A program made the translations under genes and the position numbers. This document shows positions 29,933-39,844 of a stretch of DNA of 64,000 nucleotides, in pieces (positions within the stretch are counted from its first letter, which is position 1; every line of letters begins with the position of its first letter). A model generated the notes under the pieces. It did no database searches and was not told the origin of the DNA. It worked only from the letters and a program-made list of their open reading frames with translations. This DNA is from Ceratodon purpureus (lineage: Eukaryota > Streptophyta > Bryopsida > Pseudoditrichales > Ditrichaceae): positions 38,905,799 through 38,969,798 of the forward strand of contig CM026426.1 in the NCBI GenBank assembly GCA_014871385.1, written 5' to 3'.

Positions 29933-31414
29933 CTAGGCGGAAAAAGTTACAACATTGCCAACCTCCATATATGACTTGATTCCTTCTTCCAACATCTCAA
30001 TGGACTTGGTCTTATTGAGATTTTTGGCAATGAGGACAACGACATTCTTCTTTGCTTTATCATCCTCGGAGATCTTTTTCGTACTTGCAAACTTCAGATC
30101 AATGATTTCATTCCAAAATGAAACCTTGAGAAGTTTGAGACGTTCCGCCTCCTCCGGAGATGGGGTTTTAATCCATGCCAAGTCAGCCAAGTCATTTTTT
30201 TGGATGTTTGAGACCTCAAAGTCAAAACCTCTCTTGAAACTATCATCCACAAGCTCTTCAAACATTTCAAACCATTTTTTACCCTTCAAACTAGGGCTCG
30301 CAACTCGGACGGATAGGAGGCTTGCAATGGCTATGGCATCAAAGGATTTGCATACTTTCCTTCTCCAAAAAGTGGTATCATCCACTTTAAGGATGAAGGG
30401 TCGGATGCCTTGGAGGAGTATTGAACCATCCTTTTCGGGATTTTTGAGATGGAGTTTCAAAGATCCACTCCATCTCTTCGAACCATGGAAGCATATGAAT
30501 GCCAATGATTCTCCCAAAAGATCCCCCAATTCAATCTCCATCACTTTGAGCCTATCCATTGTCCAAGCAAAAACTTTATTCTTCTGGATGACTTTTTCCC
30601 CTACCTCAAAAAAAATCGCTACTTGGTAGTCCAAGGCAAATCCAAACTCATCAATTTCCACGTCATGTGGTAATTGTGTGAGGTTGAAATGTCCACCATC
30701 CTTTCCATCTGCCCTTTTAGACGGCCACTCATCTTGAAGGACATAAGGAAAGGATGGAATTGCCTCTACATACTCAAGTGCATCTTCATGAGTCATCCCA
30801 AGCCTCACCAATTCACGTGCCGAATACGAAGGCTCTTTGGGGCCCTTTTCTTCAATTGCCAAACAATTCAATGCATAAAACCTCAACCAAAAGGGACGTT
30901 GCATCTCAGATGCTTTGCCCTTGACCTTCTTTTGGCTGAAGAGAGTCACAGCCAAGACTGGAAGCTTTTGACCAGATGACAATTCAGCAAGACTTTCAAC
31001 ATTATTTTCAAAAAGCTTTCTAGTGCTAGAGATATTGTTGGATGAGGTTGTCATTCTGTAACAATAACAAAGAGTTTGTAAGTATTTCATAGGATTTGTA
31101 GAGATTTTTCCTGTTCTCATCCGACATACTATATCATTCCACAAATTAAGTTGTGGGCCTCCTTGATAGAGAGTAGGTGGGAAGAGGACAACATTGCAAA
31201 GCCTTTCTAATTCAATCATACATTTGGAAGACAGTTTCAAACATTGCAAAGGTCCTACAATCTCAGAGCATCTTCTGCTCTTCAATGATTGATCATTGGC
31301 AAACATATCAGAATCTAGATTTCTAGTCCATACATTCATAGAAACAAACACAAATTGGTTGTGCTTGCTCTTACAATATACACAAAACATGTAGCCACTA
31401 CTAGACAATAACAT
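29933..31414 (-). CDS. Large unrecognised protein frame (493 codons)
   Basis: An uninterrupted frame with ordinary protein composition and no signal peptide or membrane segment. Distinct blocks include LERLCNVVLFPPTLYQGGPQ, LPVLAVTLFSQKKVKGK, ARELVRLGMTHEDALEYVE, ELGDLLGESLAFICFHGSKR then LKLHLKNPEKDGSILLQGIR, and a charged C-terminus (LAWIKTPSPEEAERLKLLK). The block around ICFHGSKRWSGSLKLHL loosely resembles the RRM-like half of plant retroelement ORF1/DUF4283 proteins, so a LINE ORF1 or gag-like origin is possible. It is on the same strand as the LINE but about 0.85 kb upstream of its truncation point with a minisatellite between. A host gene cannot be excluded. Confidence 0.45.
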   Translation of the reverse strand: MLLSSSGYMFCVYCKSKHNQFVFVSMNVWTRNLDSDMFANDQSLKSRRCSEIVGPLQCLKLSSKCMIELERLCNVVLFPPTLYQGGPQLNLWNDIVCRMRTGKISTNPMKYLQTLCYCYRMTTSSNNISSTRKLFENNVESLAELSSGQKLPVLAVTLFSQKKVKGKASEMQRPFWLRFYALNCLAIEEKGPKEPSYSARELVRLGMTHEDALEYVEAIPSFPYVLQDEWPSKRADGKDGGHFNLTQLPHDVEIDEFGFALDYQVAIFFEVGEKVIQKNKVFAWTMDRLKVMEIELGDLLGESLAFICFHGSKRWSGSLKLHLKNPEKDGSILLQGIRPFILKVDDTTFWRRKVCKSFDAIAIASLLSVRVASPSLKGKKWFEMFEELVDDSFKRGFDFEVSNIQKNDLADLAWIKTPSPEEAERLKLLKVSFWNEIIDLKFASTKKISEDDKAKKNVVVLIAKNLNKTKSIEMLEEGIKSYMEVGNVVTFSA

Positions 31415-31495
31415 AGGTAACGTAAACTTTTTGTAATGAGGGAAAACGTCATCATAACCTGGCAGATTTTGAATGTTGCAATGATCAATTATAGA

Positions 31496-34198
31496 CTAGC
31501 TGTAATAACCATTGCTACTCACATATCCAACCAAACAAGTATTTCTAATCATACAACCATTTCCAAACAAACATAGAGATTTAATGCAAAAATCATCTAC
31601 AAACCTAATTGTAATAACCTTTATAATTGACCTACGTTTAATTACACTTACACAAAGTTGCTTCAGCCTTTGGCTGAAAGCATTCCAAGTTTCCAGTTCT
31701 CTCTTATAGTTTGAGGTGATACATTTCCATTCATTGCAACTGCAGTGCAAGTAAAGGTTTCGTAGTCTAATGCATAAAAGAAAGAGCATTTTACCTGAGA
31801 TTGGCGTCGATGCACCTCTGTACCCTTGCTGAATATTGTTTGGCTGCCAGCTCGAGGCTCTGATGTCTACCTCCACCGGTGTCGAGATGGCTTTCTCCAC
31901 AAAGGTTTCTAGGGTCCCCTCTTGGTCACCCTTCGCGGTCTTGATCGCCCCCTCAGAAGCTGGTGATCTCGGTATTACCTCCTTCACTATTGGGTTCTCT
32001 CCTTTTGAAGCAGCCTTTGCTGATGTAAGAGTTGTCTCCTCCGTTGCTGTTGGGGTTACTGCTATCGCTGCCAAAGTTGCCCGACCTGCCGTTGTCGGGG
32101 TCGATTCTTCTGCTGCCGGTATTTCTTGTCGATTCGTCACAACCTTCGCCTTCAGAGCTCTCACCGTCGTCTTACTAGGCCATGTAGAAGCAAAGTTATG
32201 GTTGGAAAAGTCCTTTGCTAGAGCACCAACATCCTCAATGAAATCCAAACTCTCGGTCTCTGCTACTGCAAGTTGAGTAATCAACGTCGCAACGCCTCTC
32301 CCCGCCTTCTCCTTTGCCGTGGTGACACAGCCGACAGTCTCCTCCCGGCAGTCTCCTCCGCCGAATAGTTTGTCCCGTTGACTTCCGCCTGCTGCCTCAC
32401 TGTTGTCCGCCTTGCAGCTGCAACTTCTTCCGCCCGCTCTCCCGGTGTTGATGCGCTCCTCGCCGGTTCAATTTCTTTCGCTTGCTGCCCTCGTGCTGTC
32501 ACTCTTCTCGTCGCTCTGGTATGCCGTCGTGTCGCTCCCGCTTGCTGCCGTGGTGCCGTCGTGCCGCCCCAACCTTCGGTATGCACAAGCCTCCAGCCTC
32601 CAGCCTCCAGCCTTTGGTGCCGCAGCAAGGGTGTCTGTCTCTTCTACCGCAGCGAGGGCTGCTACTATGGTAAGCTCTCTCGCCCTATGTCTCCGAAGAA
32701 TTGAACCTATGCTAGAAGTAGAATCTCCAATCGTCTCCTGGGAATGCAGCGGAACACTTGAAAGAGATGAGAAGACAAGTTTGTCTTCAGGACCATCCTT
32801 ATAGGTGTCACTTAGGGTTTCACAGATTTTGAGGTTTGTTACCCCCTCTTTTGCTACTAGGCTGCGGCGCTGCGTTGGAGGATCTTTTTTGCTGCTAGGG
32901 TTCTCATCTCCACCACAGATAGTTTGATCGAGCGGTGCTTTGGTGTCATAGAATTTACACATGCCTAGGATTCTATTATTTTCACCTTGAGTAACTCTAT
33001 TCTTGCTGACATTATTGTTGAGAGGATGAAGTTTAGTGTTTACCTGTTCCATTGGAGAGCCGTTGTTGGCGTGTCGAAGAAATTGGTGGAAGCCGTTGCT
33101 ATGTTGGACTTGAGAGGATTTTCTTTCGCCTTCACATCCTCTTCCACTGTCATGTTGGAGTTGCTCCTGAGCAGTCTCGAATGCAGAGCTAGCAGCCGCA
33201 AGTGCAACTTTGCCTTCAGATTCTTGCTGAGGACTGTCGTCAATCGCAGCCTTCGCTTCGTTACCAGCACTTTCAGCTTCAGTTGTCTCTTCCGACAAGG
33301 TCATGGCCTTCTCACCCATCTTCCGCGCCTTCTCTGCCAGTCTCTCACAGTTTCTCCTTGCCATCTCAAGGTCCTCTTGTCCTAGTCTCGAAAGCTCTTT
33401 CAATATAGCGACCGGAGACTCGAGCACCATATTGAACGCATCCTCATTTTCAGCTCCCCTGTAGCATTTACATTGAATGCTTTTGTGAAATTTCTTCAAC
33501 TCTAATAGCGGCTGATCTGTCTCATGTTGCTGGTTTTCGACTTTTTGTAGTGTAGGCGCTTGGTGTGATGCCATGGACGTTGCTGGTTGGGTTCGTTGCG
33601 GTGCAGGTGTAAGTGCTTGTTGTACGGCTCTGAACGTCGTTGTTTGAGCTCCTTTCAAAGCAGGTGCTTGCTTGTGTTGTGCACGGTTGGTACTGCAATG
33701 ATGGTCTTGCAGGTGGTGATGTGTGCAGCTTCGGTGATGACAGCTTTGGTACTCTCTGTTTGCAATCTGTCTCCTGCAGGTGCTTGTACGATCTTGGTGA
33801 ATGTTCTTGCGGTCTCTCCAATCTTCTTGGTGGCAGTGTTGATTGCTTCTACAATTTCGGTGATGGTGACTCTGTTGACTTCAGTTTTCACCATGTACGA
33901 TCCAGCTCCTCAGTCTGCAGTCTTGGTTATGGCAGATTTGCCCTTGGCTGCGTCGATGGTAACGATGGCCTTCACGTTGGTTCTTGTAGATGCTGAGGTT
34001 GTGCACGCACTTGGACTGTCTGCTGATCCTGTCGATGTTGTGGTTGTACACCCACTTGAAGTTACTGCTCTTATCGATCTTAAAATTGCATCTGCTCATG
34101 TCGATGGTGGGGTTGCACATGCTAGGAATGTAGTCGGTGCAGTTCTTGATGTCTGTGTTGTTGTGGGAGTAGGGCTTGTTAAGGTTGACTTTTGCTGA
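31496..34198 (-). CDS. Low-complexity Ala/Thr/Glu-rich coding-like region, unrecognised
   Basis: Three open blocks follow each other on the reverse strand in different frames: about 34198-33655 (Thr/Ala/Ser-rich: TTTTSTGSADSPSACTT, TITEIVEAINTATKKIGE), 33658-32468 (LGQEDLEMARRNCERLAEKA, then an Ala/Glu-rich helix and KAPLDQTICGGDENPSSKKD), and 32284-31496 (ESLDFIEDVGALAKDFSNHN, then Ala/Thr repeats). Composition and order suggest a single spliced or frame-shifted gene for a coiled-coil protein. The neighbouring 493-codon frame may be its C-terminal part. No domain was recognised and no product is claimed. Confidence 0.3.
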
Positions 34199-34379
34199 TA
34201 CGTGTGTTGAGCTGCTCTTGAAGTTGATGCTTGCCTCCAGGATGTCAATGAGTCCATTTCGAGTGGCTGTGGAGCGGAGGAACTACTTTACATCAAGACT
34301 TGTGTTGCTGGTGCTGTGTGGAAGTGATCTGCTCATAGATAAATCTGTAAAGGAAGTGGGAGAGGAGTAGACGTAGGTA

Positions 34380-35830
34380 ATGAAGAGAGATAGAAATATG
34401 ATACAATTTGTTCTATATCTAAGATTTGTCATGGTAATTGAGTCCGGTTAAGGTCAGCAAGCAAGAAGTTTAAGACAAGCAAAGTTCCTAGGATGCACCT
34501 CTATTAGCATCATAGATCTAGATCTGTCAATGGTATGTGTTTTGTGATAAGCTGAGCAGAAGCAGATCTAGACACCAATACAAGGCCAGCTCTCTTAGGG
34601 AACCTCTGTTTAGATTTGAACTACCAGCAGCTTTGACAACATAATACACATATGAATTAGATCTAGATCTATTTTGCCTTCTCCCACCCAACACAGATCC
34701 TCCCTATGCTTGTCAACATCTCTAACTCATTGTGTGTGAGGGAGATCTTACAAGCCCAGCACTCTTGCAAGCCACACACTCTACAGCAGAGACTAACTCC
34801 TACAGCTTCCCCTCACCAGAAAATGCGGAGCTTACCTAGCACTCATCTCTCTCTCTTCCTTGCCAAAAGGACAAATTGACATAGTCTAAAAACCTTATGT
34901 TGCTTGGTTTTTGTTATGTATTAACAGAATTTCCCTCTGTGAAATGTCTAACGCTCTATGGGATTCATTGCGCAGTTAATTTAAAGCACCAACATACCTT
35001 AGAATATTTCCATGTGTGTATCAATCAATCAATATATTTGAAAGTTTGTGGTAAGTAACCTAAAATACTTTGATTAAGAACAATCGTCGTATAATTACAA
35101 TGTTGGGTCAAATCATCTACTAGAAAGCAACAAACATTTGTATGTAGATCTGAGCTCTTTATGTTTGATTTGATACCAAAGTCTAACAAAGACGTTAATG
35201 TTTAATATTTGTGGGAAGTTGAGAAGGGGGTTAAGAAGGAGTTGAAAAGGGATGCTTTGCAAAGTAGAATATATGAACTAGATCTTCATGAAATGAAGAA
35301 GATGCTTCTTTGGCATATTGTACAATCAGTTGTTGTAGTTATCATCTACAAAATTGAATGTAATTTTAAAAAGAATTCAAAAGATGAAACCTCAATATTT
35401 GCCTTTCAAGAAATTAAAAGGTGGATAGAAATACTAAATGTTAGTAAAACCTAAATCACTAATCATGTTGACATGTAATACGGAAATGTTAATACCCATG
35501 GTGAGAATGTTGTAAAAATTAATTGTAACCTTTTTTATTTTTTATTTTTTTTAAATTGTTGAAAATTAGTTGAAGGTGAAAATTCAAAGCTTTTTTTTAT
35601 TTAGAATTTTTGAATGAATCATTTTTTTATTTAGATTCTATTTTTAGACTTAAAAATTTGATTTGGAAATTTGACCCTAATCTATACTGCCCTAATTTGG
35701 GCTAAATCTCAAAAAATTCATAGTTTTTTCAATACTAATTAGAAGTCAATAGAAATTATTTCTTCTATATGGTCCTAAAAATATCTACCTTTATCAAAAT
35801 TTCAAAAACAAATAAAAAAACTGCAATTAT
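34380..35830. other. AT-rich stretch, no supported gene
   Basis: A forward frame at 35209-35454 (Lys/Glu-rich) is short, with no known motif. The word AGATCTAGATC recurs around 34500-34680. Nothing else is seen up to the TA that flanks the Tc1/mariner element. Confidence 0.5.
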
Positions 35831-36064
35831 ATGTACAGTCAGGTACAGCTCATTTACGAATTCTTGTCTAGAGCCCAAAGGCACAGGGAAGTTCATAAAC
35901 TTTGGAAAGTTGTATCATGCTCAAAAACAGTCCGATTTTCAAACCAAAAGTTGGTGTGGGTTTGTACTAAAGAGTACTTTATTTAAAAAACAAATAAAAT
36001 ACATAAACGCTTTGAAATAATGAAACATTCTACAATTAATGTGCAAACTACCTACCATCGAGTG

Positions 36065-37434
36065 CTACCCCCCCTTACTAAAATCACAGCTTACATTCAG
36101 CTGTTGTAGTTGTTCAAGAGAAATGTCATTCCAAATGACTTGAATGAGTGCCCTCATATCCTCCTTGTTGCGCGGTCTCTTGTAATAACGAAACTTGTTT
36201 TTCATGTTTTTCCAAAGGTTCTCAATGGGGTTCAAGTCGAGTGAATTGGCAGGCCATTGCAATTTTTGAATGCCATGTGCTTGTCTCCAAAGTTCAGAAA
36301 GCTTAGCACGATGCACAGGAGCACCATCTTCCATTAAGAGAAGTTCATGTGATGCATTGTGCATGAAATAAAAGCCACAAAGAACACTATCATAGACATG
36401 TTCCACAAAAAGAATTGTCGTTCACTCCCCTTCTGGTAAAAAAACGAGAGGACTCTTGTCAAAACCTGTGAATGCTCCCCACACATTACGTGCAAAAACA
36501 GGTCTAGAAAAGGCCGTGTAAGCGGCACGTGAGAGAAAAAAATGGCCGCTGCCCGCGTACTTTTTGACATGGCATTGGCTATGCCACCGTGGTGCCAGCA
36601 ACCGCCACGGGGGCTCGAACCAATGACCTCCTCGCGAGGCGTGTGGAGGGTGTTGCTACAGTGGCGGGCTGACAGCATCTGCCCACTTTGGACCAAACTC
36701 CGAGCCGACCCGATCATGTCAGCTCGCATATTCCGAGGACCTTTGTTCAGGACGCGCCACCGAGGTGCGTGCGGGCAGCGATTCTGGCATCTGCTGCCAA
36801 CGGGGGGCAGGGGGTTCACCTACAAAGGGCAGGCTTACACGGCCTTTTCCAGACCCCATTTTGCACGTAATGCGATAACAGATGTTCTCCTTGATTTGAA
36901 TGTTGGGGCAAGACATTGGTCGGCATATTTTTCATGACCTTTTCTCCAAACTCGAATCCGCCGAGAATCTTTACCCAATTCAAAAGAACATTCATCGGTC
37001 CAGATAATCTTTGACCAATCTTCGGCTGTCCAATGCCTGTATTTACGAGCAAATGCTAATCTCTTTTTTCTGTGCATAAAACTAAGGAAGGGTTTCCTTA
37101 CAGCTACTCGACTTCCAAATCCAAGTTGTCGCATGTAAGTGCGGATGGTGTTTCTATGAACATTAAAACTCTCTGCATTCGATACTAAATTTAATTGACG
37201 ATCTCTTTGAACAAGGCGTGCTAGATCCCTATCTGAACGATCAGATAGCTTTGGTGGTCGCGGTTTAGGTTTCAGAGTGGTATTCAACCCAAATTACTTC
37301 CACTTTGTCAGAACTGTGGAAACTGTAAAACGAGGCATTCCTAGTAATTTTGCAATCCGTCCAGATTTAATCCCAGCATTCCTCAATTCTATGATTGGAC
37401 CCCTCTCCTGATTGCTCAATGTTTGTGTACGCAT
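36065..37434 (-). pseudogene. Tc1/mariner transposase, interrupted by a nested element
   Basis: It starts with MRTQTLSNQERGPIIELRNA (ATG at 37434) and helix-turn-helix sequence (GRIAKLLGMPRFTVSTVL), then a TAA near 37290, then a second helix-turn-helix block (SDRSDRDLARLVQRDRQLN; NVHRNTIRTYMRQLGFGSR). The catalytic residues follow as IIWTDECSFELG (first Asp), LLMEDGAPVHRAKL (second Asp) and SLDLNPIENLWKNMK (Glu). The spacing of the last two fits the DD34E group. The 379-bp insertion (36489-36867) falls between RTSVIA and the VWGAFTGFDKSPLVFL segment. The copy cannot encode a functional enzyme. Confidence 0.9.
36489..36867. mobile_element. Nested TIR element (MITE-like) inside the Tc1 transposase
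   Basis: Its ends form a 35-base inverted repeat, 36489-36523 against 36833-36867, with about four mismatches. It starts CGTGCAAAA and contains AAGGCCGTGTAAGC. TA flanks it on both sides (36487-36488 and 36868-36869), compatible with a TA duplication, though because the flank is palindromic (ATTA..TAAT) another duplication length is possible. The interior is GC-rich. Its reverse strand holds GGTTCGAGCCCC near 36610, a perfect RNA polymerase III B box, so part of it may be SINE-derived. Confidence 0.8.
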
Positions 37435-38756
37435 GATGATCTGCAGATTGCAATTCAGTCTATGAGAATCGAAGAAACATTTGAGAATTCATTGTACAAT
37501 TAGACCAAAGAAGATATGGATATAAAATTCACCAAATATATATTTGAAGATGATGTGGAATCGAGAAGAAACGATTGAAGCTGAGCTCATAAGACGATGA
37601 ATCATTATCCACTTCAAGCTGCTTGATGGCAATATCCACTTCAAGTTGAACCAGTATCGAATCAGTATCCACTTCAAGCAGCATCTCAACAAATCTATGT
37701 AGAACCAACATCTCAACATATCTATGCAGAACCAAAAACTGCTCTCATATTCAACAAAGCTAAGATCCATCAACCACTGACTTGGAAAAGAAACTTACAA
37801 CGAACATAGCAATTGGGCCCAGTGAAGGTATCTGAGCAGCATCTACGACCACAGGCTCATTAAACACAAATGACTTGAGAGCTTCTGTTGATGTGGTTTG
37901 CGGATATTAACCAAAATCCTGCACATAACAACATACGGCAAAGCCCAGGCAGCTCAGCTTTCATGCCTTGGAGAAATAGCATCTAATTTCTGAAATCCAT
38001 GACACACATGATATGAATATACTTCCATTCACTTCCGAGGATCTCACCAGAAAAGCAAGAGTACTATGCCGATGAGTAACTTTCTCAGAAGCAGTGCTTG
38101 CAGATTATCCCATAAGCACTGGGGTTTGGCAATCTCACAAGGATAAATACTTCCTCCTCGAGCTACAGAGCATGACCTGAGCTGCTTTCCTGGGCTGAAT
38201 CTGAGCTAAACCTGAGCTGAACTTGAGCATTCGTGAACTGGGTGTATCCTATGCATTTCGGGGAATGCAGGGGCGGGGGAGCAGAGGAGATGTTCTAAAG
38301 CTTGGGGACCTGCTGACCAAGCATGTGTGGAGCTTGAATAAATTGAGAAAACACGAATGTTATATCTCTAAATTGGGAGAGCGGTGGCGATAAGCATGAA
38401 GGGGCGGCGTGGCCATGTGAAGCCCATGTTGAGATTTAAATTTTTCATCTGAAAATGGTATTGCATTTGACGGCGGAGAAATAAGTCTTCGGCCTATTCT
38501 AGCAGTGGGACCAGGTGAAAATTTCGAAGTCAACAGCCAATTCCACCGACATTGGCAAATTTTTAAAGTTTTGGAATTTGTGAAGCACAGAGAAGGCTGA
38601 GGGCAAGAATTCGTAAGTGAGCTGTACCTGACTGTACATGCCCAAGATTTGCAAAAAACTCTTTTGGTCCCTTCAGTCTTTTAGAGGTTAAGCATTTCTA
38701 TACTTTGCTAAGGTTGTTGTTTTGCACAATTGAAGAATGCATCTAGCCCTAGCCCT

Positions 38757-39840
38757 TGGATGCATTGTCTCATTGGATTTGAGCATACTTCCAAAGGTCT
38801 CGCAATATTACTTGAAGATTTTAGAGTTGCCAACATACACATGCCCATATTTCCAGGAGACGGCAACAAAAGCAATTGGAAGGCGTGGTTGGTGGGCCAA
38901 CTTTAAACACTTGTGTTATGTATCTACTATCATTTGTTGTTTGGATTCAAAATTTGAAACATACATGCATGTAGCTAGTTTCAGCTTCAATCTAAAGCAA
39001 GTTCTATAGAATGGCGTGTTGAAGCACTTGCCCTTTAAGACATCTGCCAAGACATGCTTTGCTTCAGAAGCAGATACCAAGAAAAAGTGCATCACAGAGA
39101 TTGTGCAAGATAGAAGGACCACTGCAACTTCAATATATATGGACATGATGGACAACTACATGAAGAATAAACGGGGGTCTATGTAGTTCTCTTTCTACAA
39201 TGACAAAATCAAACAATGCATGAAGGTCACTTGTTGGAAGTCGGTGTTGTCAAGATTGGAGGTTTCAGAGGTATAGTTGGTTAAGTTAGGATCTAACTTA
39301 GCATACAAAGATATCCTATCCTTAGAGAATGCAGCCTTTAGACTTCCCCAACGGAAGGAGATCAAGACCATTTATCATCTATAGACTTATCAGCTTACAT
39401 GACTCTAGCATATCTTGACAATTTTCTCATCCGCCAATCATGGAAGAATATTAGGTGCAACAAGAAGGCCCCATCTATGAAGCACGTCAACAGCTGTTTG
39501 TTTGCCCTATCATTGAAAGGAATTTTGCGCAAGTTAGGTTTGAATCCAACTTCTACCTTTGAATGCATCATTTCAATAGATATAAGCACACCTCCAAAGA
39601 TTCAACAGAATTACTTGACAATTTTACAGCTCGCAGCATACACCCGCCCATATTCCAAGTAGATGGCAACAAAATCTATTGAAAAGCGTAGACAGAGGCC
39701 CACTTATAAGCACTTGGATTATTTGTTCAAAGAGTTTGTGGTTTGAATTTTAAATTAGACACATTCATACTCGCAACTAGTTTTAGCTTCAACAAAGTGA
39801 AGCGAGCTTTAAAGAATTGCTTACTAAAGCATTTTTTTAA
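38757..39840 (+). repeat. Diverged direct duplication of a coding-like segment
   Basis: Two segments about 0.8 kb apart (38757-39030 and 39560-39840) align along their length. Each encodes a related peptide: CIVSLDLSILPKV then ELPTYTCPYFQE in the first copy, CIISIDISTPPKI then QLAAYTRPYSK in the second. Both then share AT-K-I...R and KHL-Y-blocks. Stops occur in the second copy. No known domain was found. It may be a decayed gene or repeat element. Confidence 0.5.
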
Positions 39841-39844
39841 ATGT

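Larger units (their letters stand above)
35836..38634 (-). mobile_element. Tc1/mariner element (2.8 kb) with TA target duplication
   Basis: It is bounded by TA dinucleotides (35834-35835 and 38635-38636) and by 31-base inverted ends, 35836-35866 against 38604-38634, that differ at one base. They start CAGTCAGGTACAGCTC, and the CAGT start plus TA duplication is the Tc1/mariner hallmark. The transposase lies on the reverse strand (37434-36065). About 1.2 kb of non-coding sequence lies between the transposase start and the right end, unusually long for this family. The near-identity of the two ends suggests a fairly recent insertion. A 379-bp element is nested in its coding sequence. Confidence 0.92.

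Noticed and set aside
33587-34198. 203-codon hydrophobic forward frame, membrane-protein-like
   Set aside because: It is antisense to a Thr/Ala/Ser-rich reverse-strand coding-like frame; Val/Leu/Ala content is the expected mirror.
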